Positions 9,123 to 19,410 of a stretch of 64,000 nucleotides of DNA are shown piece by piece. Source of the stretch: Allosphingosinicella deserti (GTDB lineage Bacteria; Pseudomonadota; Alphaproteobacteria; Sphingomonadales; Sphingomonadaceae); contig NZ_PXYI01000015.1 in assembly GCF_003012735.1 (NCBI RefSeq), forward strand, positions 26,999 to 90,998. Reading direction: 5' to 3'. The position numbers and the translations under genes are program-made. Under the pieces are notes generated by a model, which was not told the origin of the DNA, did no database searches, and saw only the letters and a program-made list of their open reading frames with translations. Position 1 is the first letter of the stretch; every line of letters begins with the position of its first letter.

Positions 9123-10339
9123 CCGCCCCCGTCGAACAACCGTCCGAGGCCGAGGAGCGCCCCGCGCCGGTGAAATCGGACCCGGAGTCGCTCGCGCTGC
9201 GCGCACAACCGCCGCGCGCGATCCGCTTCAGGCGGAGCGTGGTCATCGCAATCGCGGCGCTTGGCTCGGTCGGGCTGGCCGCCACCGGATGGATGGCGTT
9301 CGGCTCGTCATCGCTCCGCTTCTCGGCGCCGCAAGACGACCGCGAGGTCGCGGCGAAGCCGGCGGCGGACGCCGTAAGCGGGCTGCCCCGCAGCTATGGC
9401 GATGTTCCCAAATTGGGGCCGCCGCTGCCCGGAGATCTCGGCAGACCGATACTCGAGCACCAGCGCAAGATGCTGAGCGAGCCTCCGGCGCAACAGGCGG
9501 ATCCCGCAAGAGAGGCTGCGGAGATGGAACGGGAGCGCCGCGCCGCCGAGCTGCGCGCCGCGCGGGAGTCGGGATTGCTCGCGGGTTCCGGCATCCGCTC
9601 CGGCCAGCCTGGCGGCGGCGAGGCGACTCCGGTCGCGGTGTCGGAGCCGCCGGTCGGGGCGTCACGAGCTCCCATCGATCCTGGCAATGATACCAACGGT
9701 CAGCAGCGCAAGGCGGACTTCATCGCGTCTCGCGACGATGGCGACGATGTGAACGTCCACCGGCTTACACCGCCCGCTTCCCCCGACATGCTGTCTGCGG
9801 GAAGCGTGATCGCCGCCAGCCTGATTACGGGGCTCAGGTCCGACCTGCCCGGGCTGGTCACCGCGCAGGTCACCGAGCGCGTGTTCGACAGCGCCACCGG
9901 AACGCGTCTCTTGATCCCGCAGGGCGCGCGGCTGGTCGGGCGCTACGACAGCGTCGTCGCCTTCGGCCAGCGCCGGGCACTGATCGTCTGGCAGCGGATC
10001 ATCATGCCGGATGGAAGCTCCGTGCGGCTCGACAATGTGCCGGCAACCGATCCTTCCGGCTATGCCGGTCTCGCCGACCATGTCGATTTCCACACCTGGA
10101 CCTTGCTCAAGGGCGTCGCGATTTCGACGATCCTCGGCGTTGGCTCGAACCTGACCTTCTCCGGCGAGAGCGACCTCGTTCGGGCGGTTCGGGAATCGAC
10201 GCAGCAGAATGCGTCCCGCGCCGGAGACCAGCTCGCAGCCCGCAACCTGCAGATCCAGCCGACGATCACCATCCGACCCGGCGCGCCGGTCCGGATGGTC
10301 GTGCATCGCGATCTCGTCCTCGCGCCCTGGAAGGAGTGA
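9119..10339 (+). CDS. trbI: Conjugal transfer protein TrbI (VirB10-like)
   Basis: A 406-residue protein with a cytoplasmic N-terminus and one membrane helix (residues ~40-60, VVIAIAALGSVGLAA). A Pro-rich linker follows, then the conserved TrbI C-terminal domain: AGSVIAASLITGLRSDLPG, TRLLIPQGARLVGRYD, RALIVWQRIIMPDGSS and the tail PVRMVVHRDLVLAPW. VirB10/TrbI spans both membranes and links ATPase energy to the outer core. The start at 9119 overlaps trbG by 4 bp. The DUF2274 gene follows after 3 bp. Confidence 0.95.
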   Translation: MTAPVEQPSEAEERPAPVKSDPESLALRAQPPRAIRFRRSVVIAIAALGSVGLAATGWMAFGSSSLRFSAPQDDREVAAKPAADAVSGLPRSYGDVPKLGPPLPGDLGRPILEHQRKMLSEPPAQQADPAREAAEMERERRAAELRAARESGLLAGSGIRSGQPGGGEATPVAVSEPPVGASRAPIDPGNDTNGQQRKADFIASRDDGDDVNVHRLTPPASPDMLSAGSVIAASLITGLRSDLPGLVTAQVTERVFDSATGTRLLIPQGARLVGRYDSVVAFGQRRALIVWQRIIMPDGSSVRLDNVPATDPSGYAGLADHVDFHTWTLLKGVAISTILGVGSNLTFSGESDLVRAVRESTQQNASRAGDQLAARNLQIQPTITIRPGAPVRMVVHRDLVLAPWKE

Positions 10340-10342
10340 GAC

Positions 10343-10570
10343 ATGCCGGAACTCAAGCTTGCCAGATTGCCGGATCGGACTCCAATCAAGCTGACGATCT
10401 CCGTGCTTCCGGACCTTCACCAGGCGCTGCAGGATTACGCCCGCATCTACGCCGAGGCCTATGCGCGGGAAGAGCCGATCGTAGAGTTGATACCGGCAAT
10501 CCTGACGAGCTTTCTCGACAGCGACCGCGGCTTCGCCCGCGCACGCGAGGCCTTGGGGAAAGGGAATTGA
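10343..10570 (+). CDS. DUF2274 family small protein at the end of the trb operon
   Basis: A 75-residue protein beginning MPELKLARLPDRTPIKLTI. It matches the DUF2274 pattern of a short strand, then DLHQALQDYARIYAEAYG-like helices and a tail with an FLDSDRGFARAR-like segment. Members of this family nearly always sit directly after trbI in alphaproteobacterial conjugative elements; their function is unknown. The 3 bp spacing to trbI supports co-transcription. Confidence 0.88.
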   Translation: MPELKLARLPDRTPIKLTISVLPDLHQALQDYARIYAEAYAREEPIVELIPAILTSFLDSDRGFARAREALGKGN

Positions 10571-10694
10571 CTTCTCCGTTCGCGGCTGTTCCCTTCCCAG
10601 GAATCTGCCGCCGCTCGGCAGAGCGTTGTCGGCGAGCGTGCCAGGGAGGGATGACCCCCAATCCCTCTTCCGGCGGCAGCCTCATTCCCGATCC

Positions 10695-10946
10695 ATGGCG
10701 AAGAGCAGGCCGATGACCGGCAACGCCGTCAGTGATCCGCTTGGCCGGGCACGGTTGATCACGGTCGAGGAATTCGCCGAACTCGCCCGTCTGTCGCGCC
10801 GGCAGATCGATCGCCTGCGGCAGCGCCGGCCGGTCGGCTTCCCGCGAGAATATGAGCTTGGCAGCGGCGGATGCAAATATCGCCGTTGTCCTCGCTTCAA
10901 GCTGTCAGACGTCGAGAAATGGCTGGATTCACGTGCCTTATGGTGA
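10695..10946 (+). CDS. AlpA-like / excisionase-type helix-turn-helix protein
   Basis: About 83 residues. The core ARLITVEEFAELARLSRRQIDRLRQR is a MerR/AlpA-type winged-helix start. It is followed by a wing segment with GFPREYELGSGG and a final helix FKLSDVEKWLDS, the usual layout of AlpA and Xis-like regulators. The start is uncertain: ATG at 10695 or 10713 both precede the domain, and the frame is open to 10626. Proteins of this kind often control excision or transfer of integrative elements. Its place right after the trb operon fits that, but the role is inferred. Confidence 0.72.
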   Translation: MAKSRPMTGNAVSDPLGRARLITVEEFAELARLSRRQIDRLRQRRPVGFPREYELGSGGCKYRRCPRFKLSDVEKWLDSRALW

Positions 10947-11242
10947 CGGAGCATCGCTCCCCTTCATTTCCCCGTCGCTTGGGTGCACTTGCCGGCCTGT
11001 GTCCAATCCTTCCACGACCTCACCTGAAGGTCGCCGGTCAAGCTCAGGCTGGTTTGCAGCCAATCTTCCGATGCGCTTGGGACCACCGGATCAGCGGGCG
11101 TGACCACAGTGCGGAGACAAAGTCTCGGCGCTGACCTGTACAGGCGCTCCGTGGAAGCGGTTCCCGAGCGCTGCTGCCTCAGCAGGACACTGCAATCTGG
11201 ATCGTGGTTCGCCGCGCGAGCGGAGGGGCTACGCGCCGTTGA
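10947..11242. other. Intergenic stretch without a recognisable gene
   Basis: Short open frames here are Ser/Arg-rich, have no usable ribosome-binding site, and match no motif I know. It separates the plus-strand conjugation operon from a minus-strand signalling block and probably marks the edge of the transfer module. Confidence 0.5.
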
Positions 11243-11638
11243 TCAAGGAACGGCCAGATTTTCGTCCATGATCTCCTGCTCGAGCCGCTTCAATTCCGAA
11301 AGCAACGATCCCAGGGAAAATGGCTTCTCGACAATGGAGCGGGCACCGAGCTGCAGAGCCTCCGCTGCGATCGCTTCCTCCTGATAGCCGGTCATCATGA
11401 TCACCGGCCATGCGTAGCCGCGTTCACGGAGCTCCTTGAGAGCCTCTATGCCGTCGCGTCCCGGCAGATCGTAATCCATGAGGATAGAGCCTTCGGGCAA
11501 CGCATGGACCTGCGACAGGAATTCGTCTGCGGAGTCGAATATAAGCGCTTGATAATGGTGCGTCTGAAGCAGGATCGACAGGGAGCGCGCCACCATCTCA
11601 TCGTCTTCGATAACGTAGACGCAGCGGGGAAAGGCCAT
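11243..11638 (-). CDS. Single-domain response regulator (CheY-like receiver)
   Basis: A 131-residue lone receiver domain. VYVIEDDEMVARS carries the acidic pair near the N-terminus. ILMDYDLPGRDGIEAL carries the phospho-acceptor Asp, IMMTGY the conserved Thr, and VEKPF the Lys-Pro signature. I chose the start at 11638 (MAFPRC), which has AGGGAG 8 bp upstream; a longer frame to 11689 lacks one. There is no DNA-binding or enzymatic output domain. The hybrid kinase gene ~0.6 kb upstream on the same strand may be its partner, which is inference from position only. Confidence 0.9.
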   Translation of the reverse strand: MAFPRCVYVIEDDEMVARSLSILLQTHHYQALIFDSADEFLSQVHALPEGSILMDYDLPGRDGIEALKELRERGYAWPVIMMTGYQEEAIAAEALQLGARSIVEKPFSLGSLLSELKRLEQEIMDENLAVP

Positions 11639-11689
11639 TGAGCACTCCCTATTCACGTGCGGACCAGCCTGGGACCGTTTCCACAGCAA

Positions 11690-12253
11690 ATCAATGCACT
11701 TGCGATGCCTGGATGACCTTGCAGCAAGACGGAGGTCGCCGGTGCGGAGTTACCCCGTTCACGCCGGCTCGGGACGCAGCTCGCTAACGAGAGCGTCGCT
11801 GTGTGACGGACGATGACATCGAAAACGTAAGGGGATCAGATCGGAACTGTCCTGCCTCCTGGCAGCGGGCCTTGGTCGGAGCAGGCCGGCCGGGCAGCGG
11901 CAGGTGTCGGTGGCGACGGCCCAGATGGTAAGATCGGCGTTCCGCCCGAGGCTTCGAAGGGCGCACACCTCCTCGCCGTCACTAGAGCCGGTGACTGCGA
12001 GCACATTCAGGTGTTCGCCGCCATGTCCGCATTGGCTTTGCCGCCCGTGGCTGGAGTTGCGAGCGGTCATGGCCCACGCTCACCTCGGGTTGGAATCCCG
12101 GCACGTCTCCGGACCACCTAGGTGGTCCGGAGCGGCAGTTCGGTTCGTTCGCTCGAGAGGCGCTGAGGGGAGCAGCGCTGCGCTCCCAACGTCCATTTCC
12201 CGGATGGTTTCCGATCGGCCGGTCGAAACGGATGTAGGAAGCGGATGGCAACC
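11690..12253. other. Intergenic stretch between receiver gene and hybrid kinase
   Basis: About 560 bp with no convincing coding frame; the longest frames (minus strand 11759-12070, plus strand 11904-12287) have no motif or ribosome-binding site. The only notable structure is a 26-bp perfect palindrome at 12107-12132, listed separately. Confidence 0.5.
12107..12132. repeat. 26-bp perfect palindrome with no loop
   Basis: The 26 bases read identically on both strands, centred on CCTAGG. The arms have no spacer and no T-run follows on either side, so it fits a dimeric-protein binding site better than a terminator. It lies ~120 bp downstream of the hybrid kinase stop and ~470 bp upstream of the receiver gene start on the minus strand. 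Confidence 0.6.
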
Positions 12254-14554
12254 TCACGCAACGCGCTGTGCGGAGGTGACAAGCTGATTGATGGCCGCTG
12301 CCAGTGTCTCGAGCTTGTAGGGTTTGCGCAGGATCGGAAACTCGCGCTGATCCTTGGGAATGAACTGCTTGCTGCTGTACCCGCTGGCGAGGAGCAACGG
12401 CAGGCTGGCTCGAGCTTCTCGAATCCTCTGGGCGAGATCGAGCCCGCTCATGCCCGGCATAACAATATCGGAAAAGACGAGGTCGACCTCGCTCTGTTCG
12501 AGTCGGTCAAGAGCCTCGCTGCCGTTCGCAGCCTCCACGACGTCGCAGCCCAGGTCGTGGAGCAGCTGGCGCGCGAAGTAGCGCACGTGATCGCTGTCCT
12601 CGACCAGGAGCACCTTCAACCCCTGAGGGATCGCCGTGTTCTCTTCTGCGATCTCCTTCCTCAGAGCTTCCTTGCTCGTACGAGGAAGCCGGATCTCGAC
12701 GGTGGTACCGCGCCCTACCTGGGACTCGATCTTCGCAGTTCCGCCAGACTGAACGGCGTAGCCATGGATCTGGGAGAGGCCGAGTCCGGTGCCTTTGCCG
12801 GTGGGTTTGGTGGTGAAGAACGGCTCGAACACGCGCTGGAGTCGTTCGGGGGGAATACCTTCGCCCGTGTCGCTGACGGAGAGCGCGACGCCTTCGCCTT
12901 CCGGATCGGAGACATTCCGGGTCGAGATCGTGATTTGGCCGCCATCGGGCATCGCGTCACGGGCGTTGACGACGGCGTTCAGCAGCGCCGCTTCGAGTCC
13001 GGCAGGATCGATCTCGACGAGCCACAACGCGGGGGCGAGATCGAGCTTGAGATCGTAGAGGCTGCCAAGTGTCCGCTGGAGCATCTCCGCGAGGGCGTCC
13101 AGCCGGAGGCTCAAGTCGATGACCTCAGGCTCGAGCGGCTGACGCCGCGCAAAGGCGAGCAGCTGTGAGGTCAGGCTGGTCGCGCGCTCGGCGGTCTCCA
13201 GCATGACGTGCAGGTAACGATTGCGCTTCTCGAGCGGCAGATCCGGCTGCCTCAGCAGGAAATCCGCGGACCCACGCATGACCGTCATGAGGTTGTTGAA
13301 GTCATGGGCGATCCCGCCGGCAAGTTCGCCCAGAGCCTGCAACTTCTGCGACTGGAGGAGTGCTTCCTGAGTGACGCGAAGCTCCTGCTCAGAGTGCTTC
13401 TTCTCGCTGACATCACGGGTGATCTTGGCGAAGCCGACATGCTCGCCGGCTTCATTATAGATGGGGTCGATCACGACATGCGCCCAGAAGAGGGAGCCGT
13501 CCTTGCGTACCCTTTGAGCTTCGGCCTCGAACTTCCCGTCCCGCAGGGCCGCGTCGAGGGCAGCTCCGGGCGCGCCGCGAGCGCGATCCTCCTCCGTGTA
13601 GAAACGGGAGAAATGTTCCCCGAGCACCTCCTCCTCGTCATAGCCCTTGATGGCACGCGCGCCGGAGTTCCAGCTGGTGATGCGCCCTGTGGTGTCGAGC
13701 ATGTAGATGGCGTAATCCCGAACGCCCTGCACGAGCAGCCGGAATTGCAGACCACTTGCAAATGTCGACTCTTCCAGGCGCCGTTTCTCGGTGATGTCTC
13801 TCGTGATCTTGGCGAACCCGACGAGGGCTCCTTCCTCGTCGTGGATGGCATCGACCACGACATGGGCCAGGAACCTGGTGCCGTCCTTGCGAAGCCGCCA
13901 GCCTTCCATTTCGAAGCGCTTCTGCTCGGAAGCGGTCTTCAGGATCCGTGAAGGAAGCCCGTCGCGACGGTCCTCGGGAAGGAAGAATTTCGAGAAATGC
14001 TCGCCGATGATCTCGTTGGCCTCGTAGCCCTTGAAGCGGCGGGCGCCCGCATTCCAGGTTGTGATGAGCCCGTGGGGGTCCAGCATGTAGATGGCATAAT
14101 CCTCGACCGAACCGACGAGCAGCTGGAACCGGCGCTCGCTCTCACGAAGAGCACGTTCCTGCTCCTTCCGCTCGCTGATGTCCCGGGTGATCTTGGCAAA
14201 GCCGATGAGCGTGCCGTCGTCGGCGCGGATCGGATCGAGGATCGCATGTGCCCAGAAACGAGTGCCGTCCTTGCGGATGCGCCAACCCTCTGCCTCGAAC
14301 CGACCCTCCCGAGCAGCGATCCGAAGCGCGCGGGCGGGCAGCTCCGCTTCCTGATCCTCGCGGGTAAAGAAGCGAGAGAAATGCTCTCCGATCACCTCGT
14401 CAGCGCTGTACCCCTTGAAGCGCTCGGCTCCCGAGTTCCAGGTTACGATCCGCCCTTCCGGATCGAGCATGTAGATTGCGTAATCCGTAACCGACTGCAC
14501 CAGCAGCTCGAACTTTCGATCGGTGAGGTGCTCCTCGAAAGTCGATTGCGCCAT
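12254..14554 (-). CDS. Hybrid sensor histidine kinase: three PAS domains, HisKA, HATPase, receiver
   Basis: A 766-residue cytoplasmic kinase with no membrane segment. Three tandem PAS domains (about residues 12-135, 145-265 and 275-395) are internally similar: each has DYAIYMLD, a TWNSGA-like motif, IGEHFSRF and GFAKITRD. They are close enough to suggest recent duplication, and this PAS type often senses soluble or light/redox cues. The H-box [10 protein letters not shown] has the phospho-His at residue 417. N and G boxes follow ([30 protein letters not shown]). A C-terminal receiver has its acceptor Asp at residue 696 in [12 protein letters not shown]. No output domain is present, so phosphate probably passes to a separate regulator. 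Confidence 0.93.
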   Translation of the reverse strand: MAQSTFEEHLTDRKFELLVQSVTDYAIYMLDPEGRIVTWNSGAERFKGYSADEVIGEHFSRFFTREDQEAELPARALRIAAREGRFEAEGWRIRKDGTRFWAHAILDPIRADDGTLIGFAKITRDISERKEQERALRESERRFQLLVGSVEDYAIYMLDPHGLITTWNAGARRFKGYEANEIIGEHFSKFFLPEDRRDGLPSRILKTASEQKRFEMEGWRLRKDGTRFLAHVVVDAIHDEEGALVGFAKITRDITEKRRLEESTFASGLQFRLLVQGVRDYAIYMLDTTGRITSWNSGARAIKGYDEEEVLGEHFSRFYTEEDRARGAPGAALDAALRDGKFEAEAQRVRKDGSLFWAHVVIDPIYNEAGEHVGFAKITRDVSEKKHSEQELRVTQEALLQSQKLQALGELAGGIAHDFNNLMTVMRGSADFLLRQPDLPLEKRNRYLHVMLETAERATSLTSQLLAFARRQPLEPEVIDLSLRLDALAEMLQRTLGSLYDLKLDLAPALWLVEIDPAGLEAALLNAVVNARDAMPDGGQITISTRNVSDPEGEGVALSVSDTGEGIPPERLQRVFEPFFTTKPTGKGTGLGLSQIHGYAVQSGGTAKIESQVGRGTTVEIRLPRTSKEALRKEIAEENTAIPQGLKVLLVEDSDHVRYFARQLLHDLGCDVVEAANGSEALDRLEQSEVDLVFSDIVMPGMSGLDLAQRIREARASLPLLLASGYSSKQFIPKDQREFPILRKPYKLETLAAAINQLVTSAQRVA

Positions 14555-14958
14555 CCAGAGTCCTCATTCCAACCTTGTTGCCAACGCCTTGGCGGGTCCC
14601 GAACGGCCGATCAAGGTACAAAGGCGGTATCAGGGGGACGGGCAGCCATCCCGCGGAATGCCGGCAGTCACGAACCCCGCAGGCTTGGCACCTGCTTCCT
14701 GAAGCCATTGGCGTCCGGGCGTCGAGAGGCGGCATCCAAGACCTATTCAACACCGCCGATGAACCAGGCGTTGCGAACGCTGACTGCCGGAAGCTTGGGG
14801 ATCACGCGTGCCCGCTGCCACACCGTCATGCCGCTTCGAAGCTGGCGAACAGAATGCGTCGTGGCTTTAGGCCCTCCTCGTCCCGTGGGAGATCGCCGAC
14901 GCTGCCAGCAATGAGGCTGCCGCCAACGGCGTCTCGTGCTTCCAAACAGCTTCCGCTG
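14555..14958. other. Intergenic stretch between two hybrid kinase genes
   Basis: About 400 bp. The open frames seen here are continuations opposite the neighbouring kinase genes and lack motifs. It should contain the promoter of the minus-strand kinase that starts at 14554. Confidence 0.45.
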
Positions 14959-17791
14959 CTAGTCTGCCGCCGGCGAGAGTGCCGCCAGGCTGGTCGCCAA
15001 CTCCGCGTTTCGAAACGGCTTCGTAAGCCTCGGAAGGTCCGGCGCGATCCCTTCGCTTTCTGCGTAACCCGAGACGATCAGCACCGCGAGGGCAGGCCGC
15101 CGAGCTCTCAAAGCGCTTGCGAGCTCGCCGCCCGTCATGCCGGGCATAAGATGGTCCGTGACTACGATGTCGGGTGTCAGCCCGTCGTCCACCATCATGA
15201 GCGCCTGTTCGGCCGAACTCGCCTCGACGACCTCGTAGCCGATGTCCATCAGCATGTCGGCCGTGCTCATCCGAACGAGCTCTTCGTCATCCACCAACAA
15301 GGCTGTCCCGAGCCGCCGCTTCAGCCCGCCCGTGCGGGCGACTGGTTTCTCGTCATCACCCATCGCGTCCGAGCTGATCGGCAGCCAGAACTCGACAAGC
15401 GTGCCCTTGCCGGGTTCGCTGGCGATCGCCAGCTCACCGTCCAGCTGCAGTGCCAGTCCATGGACCATCGACAGGCCGAGACCAGTGCCACGGCCGATCC
15501 CCTTGGTCGAGAAGAACGGCTCGACGGCGCGGGCGAGCGTTGCCTCGTCCATGCCGATGCCCGTGTCGGATACGGACAGCCTGACATAGTGGCCCTGGCG
15601 AAGCTTGGACCTGTGGCCGATACGCACCGACTCCCTGGCCGCATCGATCGTCAGCACGCCGCCCCCCGGCATGGCGTCGCGCGCGTTCACCGCGAGGTTC
15701 AGCACCGCCATCTCGAGCTGATTGGCATCGGCCCTGACCGGCGGCAAGTGCGGCTCCAGCTTCAGCTGTACGCTGATCTGCGGGCCGACCGTGCTGTCGA
15801 TCATACCGGTAATGCCGTTGAGGAGACCCTCCAGGTTCACGGCTACCGGTTGCAAAGGCTGGCGGCGGGCAAAGGCGAGCAGGCGCTGGACGAGCGTCTT
15901 CGCACGCTCGGCTGACTGGAGAGCGCCGTCGATCAGGCGCCGTTCGCGCTCGTTCCCCAAACCCCGACGCAGCAGCATGTCGAGCGAGCCCATGATGGGA
16001 GTCAGCAGGTTATTGAAGTCATGCGCGACGCCGCCTGTGAGCTGGCCCATGGCTTCCATTTTCTGGCTTTGGCGGAGCGCCTCCTGCGCCTCGACCAGTT
16101 GCGCCTGCTCGCGCAGGCGCTGGGTGACGTCTGCGACAAACTGGTACGCGCCGATCCGCTCGCCGACCTCGTTCTTCAGCGGGCGAAACTTGACTTCGTA
16201 ATAAGGTCGTGTGCGCCCAGGATCGCCGAAGTCCTCCACGAACGAGACCTCTTCTCCGGCCAAGCCTCGGTCCCAGCCCGCACGAACCTGCGCCTGGTGC
16301 TCCGGCTGGTCGGCGAGCAGTCCCAGAAGGTTGTCGCCGGCGCGGGGCCGGACACCGTAGATGCGCTCGAACTCGTCCGCGTTCGACTTGTTGATAGCCA
16401 GTATCTTGTAATCGAAGTCGCGCGCCATGACGAAGACATCGGTGATCTCCACAAGCGTGGCGAGCACGTTGCGCTCCGCGAGGCCATCGGCGACGCGCTG
16501 TTCGAGCGTTGCGTTCAGCTCACGCAATGCCGCTTCGCTTCGTTTGCGCTCCGTGATGTCGTTGAACAGGATGGCGACCCGGCGCTGTTCGGGTGTGCCG
16601 ACGCGTAGCGCATGCACCTCGAACCACCGGCCAAGTGCTTCCGAGCTGCTCTCGAAACGCGCCGAGTTGCCGGTCCTGACGATCTCGCCGTAAATGTCGA
16701 ACCAGTGCTGCTCGTGTTCCGGAAGGATTTCACGCGCGGTCCGCCCGAGCGCGTCCTCGAGCCCGCTTTGCCGCTCGAATGCGGGGTTGGTCTCGACGAA
16801 CCGATGATCGACCGGGCGGCCTGCGTCGTCGAAGATCACTTCGACGACGCAGAAGGCAGCGTCGATATTCTCGAACAAGGTGCGGTACCGCTCCTCGCTT
16901 TGACGAAGCGCTTCGTTCCCGCGGTAGAGCTCTGTCGTCTCGTATCCGCCTACAAAGACCCCCGTGACGACGCCATCGTCGTCGCGGATCGGCTCCAGGA
17001 CGAAGTCGACATACTGCGTTTCTTCCCGGCCGTGCAGCCGCAACTCCATTCCCCGCGTGACCACGCCTTCCCCAGAGTGGAACACGCTCTCGAACAGCTT
17101 GTGGAAGCCCTGGCCCTCGATGTCGGCGAAGACGTCGCGGAAACGGCGGCCGATGAACTCGGTGCGCTCCGAGATCGCCACATAGGCGTCATTGACATAG
17201 GTAAAGACGAGATCCGGACCGGAAAGCATTCCGACGAAGCCCGGCATCTGCTGGAGCATGTGTCGTTGGCGCTGCTGCACTTCCGTAAGGCGCCGCTCCG
17301 CGACCACCTTGTCGGTCGTCTCGAACGCGGTAACGAAAACGCCCGCGACCGCGCCGTCAGCATGCAGGGGCGCGAAGGAGTAAATCCAGTAGGTGTCCTC
17401 AAGGCGTCCGTTCCGACGGATCCGAAGGAGTGGGTGGTCCGTCGAGAAGCCCCGGCCTGTCTCCATGACCGAGGCGTACTGGGGGGCGAGCACGTCCAAG
17501 ACTTCCGGCCAGACCCTGCTCAGCGGTTGTCCGAGTGCGTGGGGGTTGGCGATCTGCCAGGACCGGAGCATAGGCATCGTTGTAGAACGTGAGGAGCTCC
17601 GGCCCCCAATGCACCGCCCCGACGATCGGCGTGTCGAGGCAAAGCTGCAACGCTGCACGAAGCTCATGGGGCCAACTGGGAGGATCACCCAGCGACGACG
17701 CCGACCAGTCGCGGTCTCGCAGCAGCCTTCCCATCTCTCCGCCAGCTATTGGAAAGGCGAGTGGTAAAAGCTCGGCCCGTTCGTTGGCCAT
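14959..17791 (-). pseudogene. Hybrid sensor histidine kinase (four PAS domains, HisKA, HATPase, receiver) with a +1 frameshift near the N-terminus
   Basis: The natural start is the ATG at 17791 (MANERAELL), with AAGGAG 7 bp upstream. Translation gives the usual first sensor domain up to FYNDAYAPVLADRQP, then runs into a run of five G at 17541-17545 (plus strand) and leaves frame. Removing one base restores RQPHALGQPLSRVWPEV, exactly what the family continues with, and the frame is then open to 14959. The downstream part holds further PAS domains, an H-box [11 protein letters not shown], the ATPase boxes ([23 protein letters not shown]) and a receiver with VVTDHLMPGMTG. Either the gene is broken or the base is a homopolymer sequencing error. 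The C-terminal frame could still be translated from an internal start. Confidence 0.82.
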
Positions 17792-18021
17792 GCGAGCTCC
17801 TTTGCTCGTGGGTAGGTTCAGTTCGATCGCGCCGCGCACGTGCCCGAACAGGCATCGCCTGGCAAACCGTCGAGACCTTCGAGGCAAGATAATCAGCTAC
17901 CCGCAACGAGTCGGCCCATCTCGAATGCAGGCGAAGCGCTGCCGATCGGGCAGGAACGCGCTTGCATGTGGCATTCTGACCCTTACCTGATCATGCGACC
18001 ATATTGAGGCGTCCGGTGCGC

Positions 18022-18162
18022 CTAGACGCGCTCTGCGACGCAAGCTTCGGCTTCGCGAAGCCGCTGCAATATCGCTTTGACGATCACTGCGGGCACCGCC
18101 CGCCCGTTACCGACGAGTTCGTCCACGTCGGCTAACTCTCTGTCACTGATGTTGTTATTCAT
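18022..18162 (-). CDS. Small hypothetical protein
   Basis: A possible 46-residue protein (start MNNNISDRELADVDEL) made of two short charged helices. I do not recognise it, and no clear ribosome-binding site precedes the ATG at 18162. A longer frame to 18213 exists. It lies between two kinase genes on the same strand. The regular hydrophobic spacing suggests coding, but the evidence is weak. Confidence 0.33.
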   Translation of the reverse strand: MNNNISDRELADVDELVGNGRAVPAVIVKAILQRLREAEACVAERV

Positions 18163-18283
18163 AAAAACGATATGGGCATCTCGTGCAACTGGGCAACTAG
18201 GCTTTGTACCCATGGACGGATCATTGCCTCCAGCGCCGTGGAGGGACGGCCATGGCGATTTCGGCCATCGCAGGCTACGTCAC

Positions 18284-19168
18284 TCAGCCCGGCGGCTGGA
18301 CGTTGGCAGCGCTGGCCGACGAGCTGGACGCAGGAGAAAGTGGCATGGTGAAGGTGAAGCGTGTCTCCTCTTCGGACGAGCCGACCTCCATCGTGCCGCC
18401 ATGGGCCTGCGCAATTTCATTGACGATGAACAGTCCGAGGCCGAGCCCCTCCTGTCTGCGCTGAACCGCCCCTCGGAAGAAAGGTTGGAATAGCCGCTCA
18501 CGGGCGGCGGACGGGATCGGAGCGCCGCCATTAACGACAGAAAAGACGAGCCTGCCATCGGCAGATCTCGCTTCAACCTCGATGGGGATGACCGAAGCAC
18601 CATGCGTCACGGCATTGGCGATCAAATTCGAAGCGAGCTGCGCGATCCTGCTCGGGTCGCAGTCGATCGAGAAATGCGCGGTGATCTCGCGATCCGGCGC
18701 GATCGCTCGGATCTCGCTGACAACCTGCTCGAGAACAGGTGCCAAATACGTCCGGGTGCGGGCGAGGGTGAGGCCGTCGCCGAGCCGGCCGCGCGCGAAG
18801 TCGAGAACATTCTCGATCAGCGACTGGGCGCGGGAGACGCTCGCGCGCATCTCCTTGGCCACCAACTCGCCACGCTCGCTCAGCGTCTCCTTTTCGGAGA
18901 TCATATGAATCCCGGCGGCCAAAGCCGCCAGCGGATTTCTGAGATCATGCCCGTGCACTGCAATGAACTGCTCGCGCAGGACCGACGAATCGTGTTCGGC
19001 TGCGGCTGCGGCGTCGGCGTGCGTCCTGGCAGCCACGAGGCTGCGCTCGTACGTCCGCCGGTCGACGGCCTTGAACATCGTCAGCCGCGTAAACACCTGC
19101 TCGCCATCCAGTCCTCGCTTTTCGGCGGCATTGGCGATTACCGCTGCGGGCAAGGCGTTCCTCGACAT
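18284..19168 (-). CDS. Sensor histidine kinase, sensor (PAS) domain truncated by recombination
   Basis: About 294 residues from the ATG at 19168; a TTG at 19198 is also possible. The H-box FIAVHGHDLRNPLAAL, N-box ASNLIANAVTHG and G-box GLGLGLFIVNEIAQAHGG make a complete HisKA-HATPase core. The first ~40 residues (LPAAVIANAAEKRG, FTRLTMFKAVDRRTYERSL) are only the last strands of a PAS domain, so the sensor half is missing. The DNA just upstream reads, on the other strand, as a resolvase fragment, and the two overlap at ~19138-19156, which marks the recombination joint. The protein may be unregulated or not expressed. Confidence 0.8.
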   Translation of the reverse strand: MSRNALPAAVIANAAEKRGLDGEQVFTRLTMFKAVDRRTYERSLVAARTHADAAAAAEHDSSVLREQFIAVHGHDLRNPLAALAAGIHMISEKETLSERGELVAKEMRASVSRAQSLIENVLDFARGRLGDGLTLARTRTYLAPVLEQVVSEIRAIAPDREITAHFSIDCDPSRIAQLASNLIANAVTHGASVIPIEVEARSADGRLVFSVVNGGAPIPSAARERLFQPFFRGAVQRRQEGLGLGLFIVNEIAQAHGGTMEVGSSEEETRFTFTMPLSPASSSSASAANVQPPG

Positions 19169-19410
19169 ACTCGGCGTCTTCGCCGAGTTCGAGACCAACC
19201 TGGAGAGAGCGGCAGGCAGAAGGCATCCAGGCCGCGAAGGCGAGGGGGGTCTACAAGGGTGGCAAGCAGCGAATTGATCCCGAGTCAGTACGGAAGCTTG
19301 CGGCTGACGGGGTCAAGCCAGCCCATATTGCCCGTCAGCTCGGAATTTCGCGGGGAACGGTGTACCGGTTCCTGCCTTCAGCTAGCGGAGCCGCCGGGCC
19401 GGGCGAGTGA
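19138..19410 (+). pseudogene. Serine resolvase/invertase C-terminal remnant, frameshifted
   Basis: Reading TAAGKAFLDILGVFAEFETNL gives the classical end of the catalytic domain of Tn3-type resolvases. After a frame change near 19203 the sequence continues RQAEGIQAAKARGVYKGG, DPESVRKLAADGV and HIARQLGISRGTVYRFL, the DNA-binding helix-turn-helix. The catalytic Ser and N-terminal domain are absent, so this is a dead fragment. It overlaps the 5' end of the truncated kinase on one side and the 3' end of the DUF1810 gene on the other, pointing to past transposon activity at this site. Confidence 0.8.

Noticed and set aside
11759..12070. Minus-strand open frame of ~100 codons between the receiver and hybrid kinase genes
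   Set aside because: Ser/Arg/Pro-rich, no ribosome-binding site, no motif, and a competing plus-strand frame is equally open.
14575..14958. Plus-strand frames across the gap between the two hybrid kinase genes
   Set aside because: They continue far into the antisense of the second kinase gene and have no protein-like pattern; high GC keeps such frames open.
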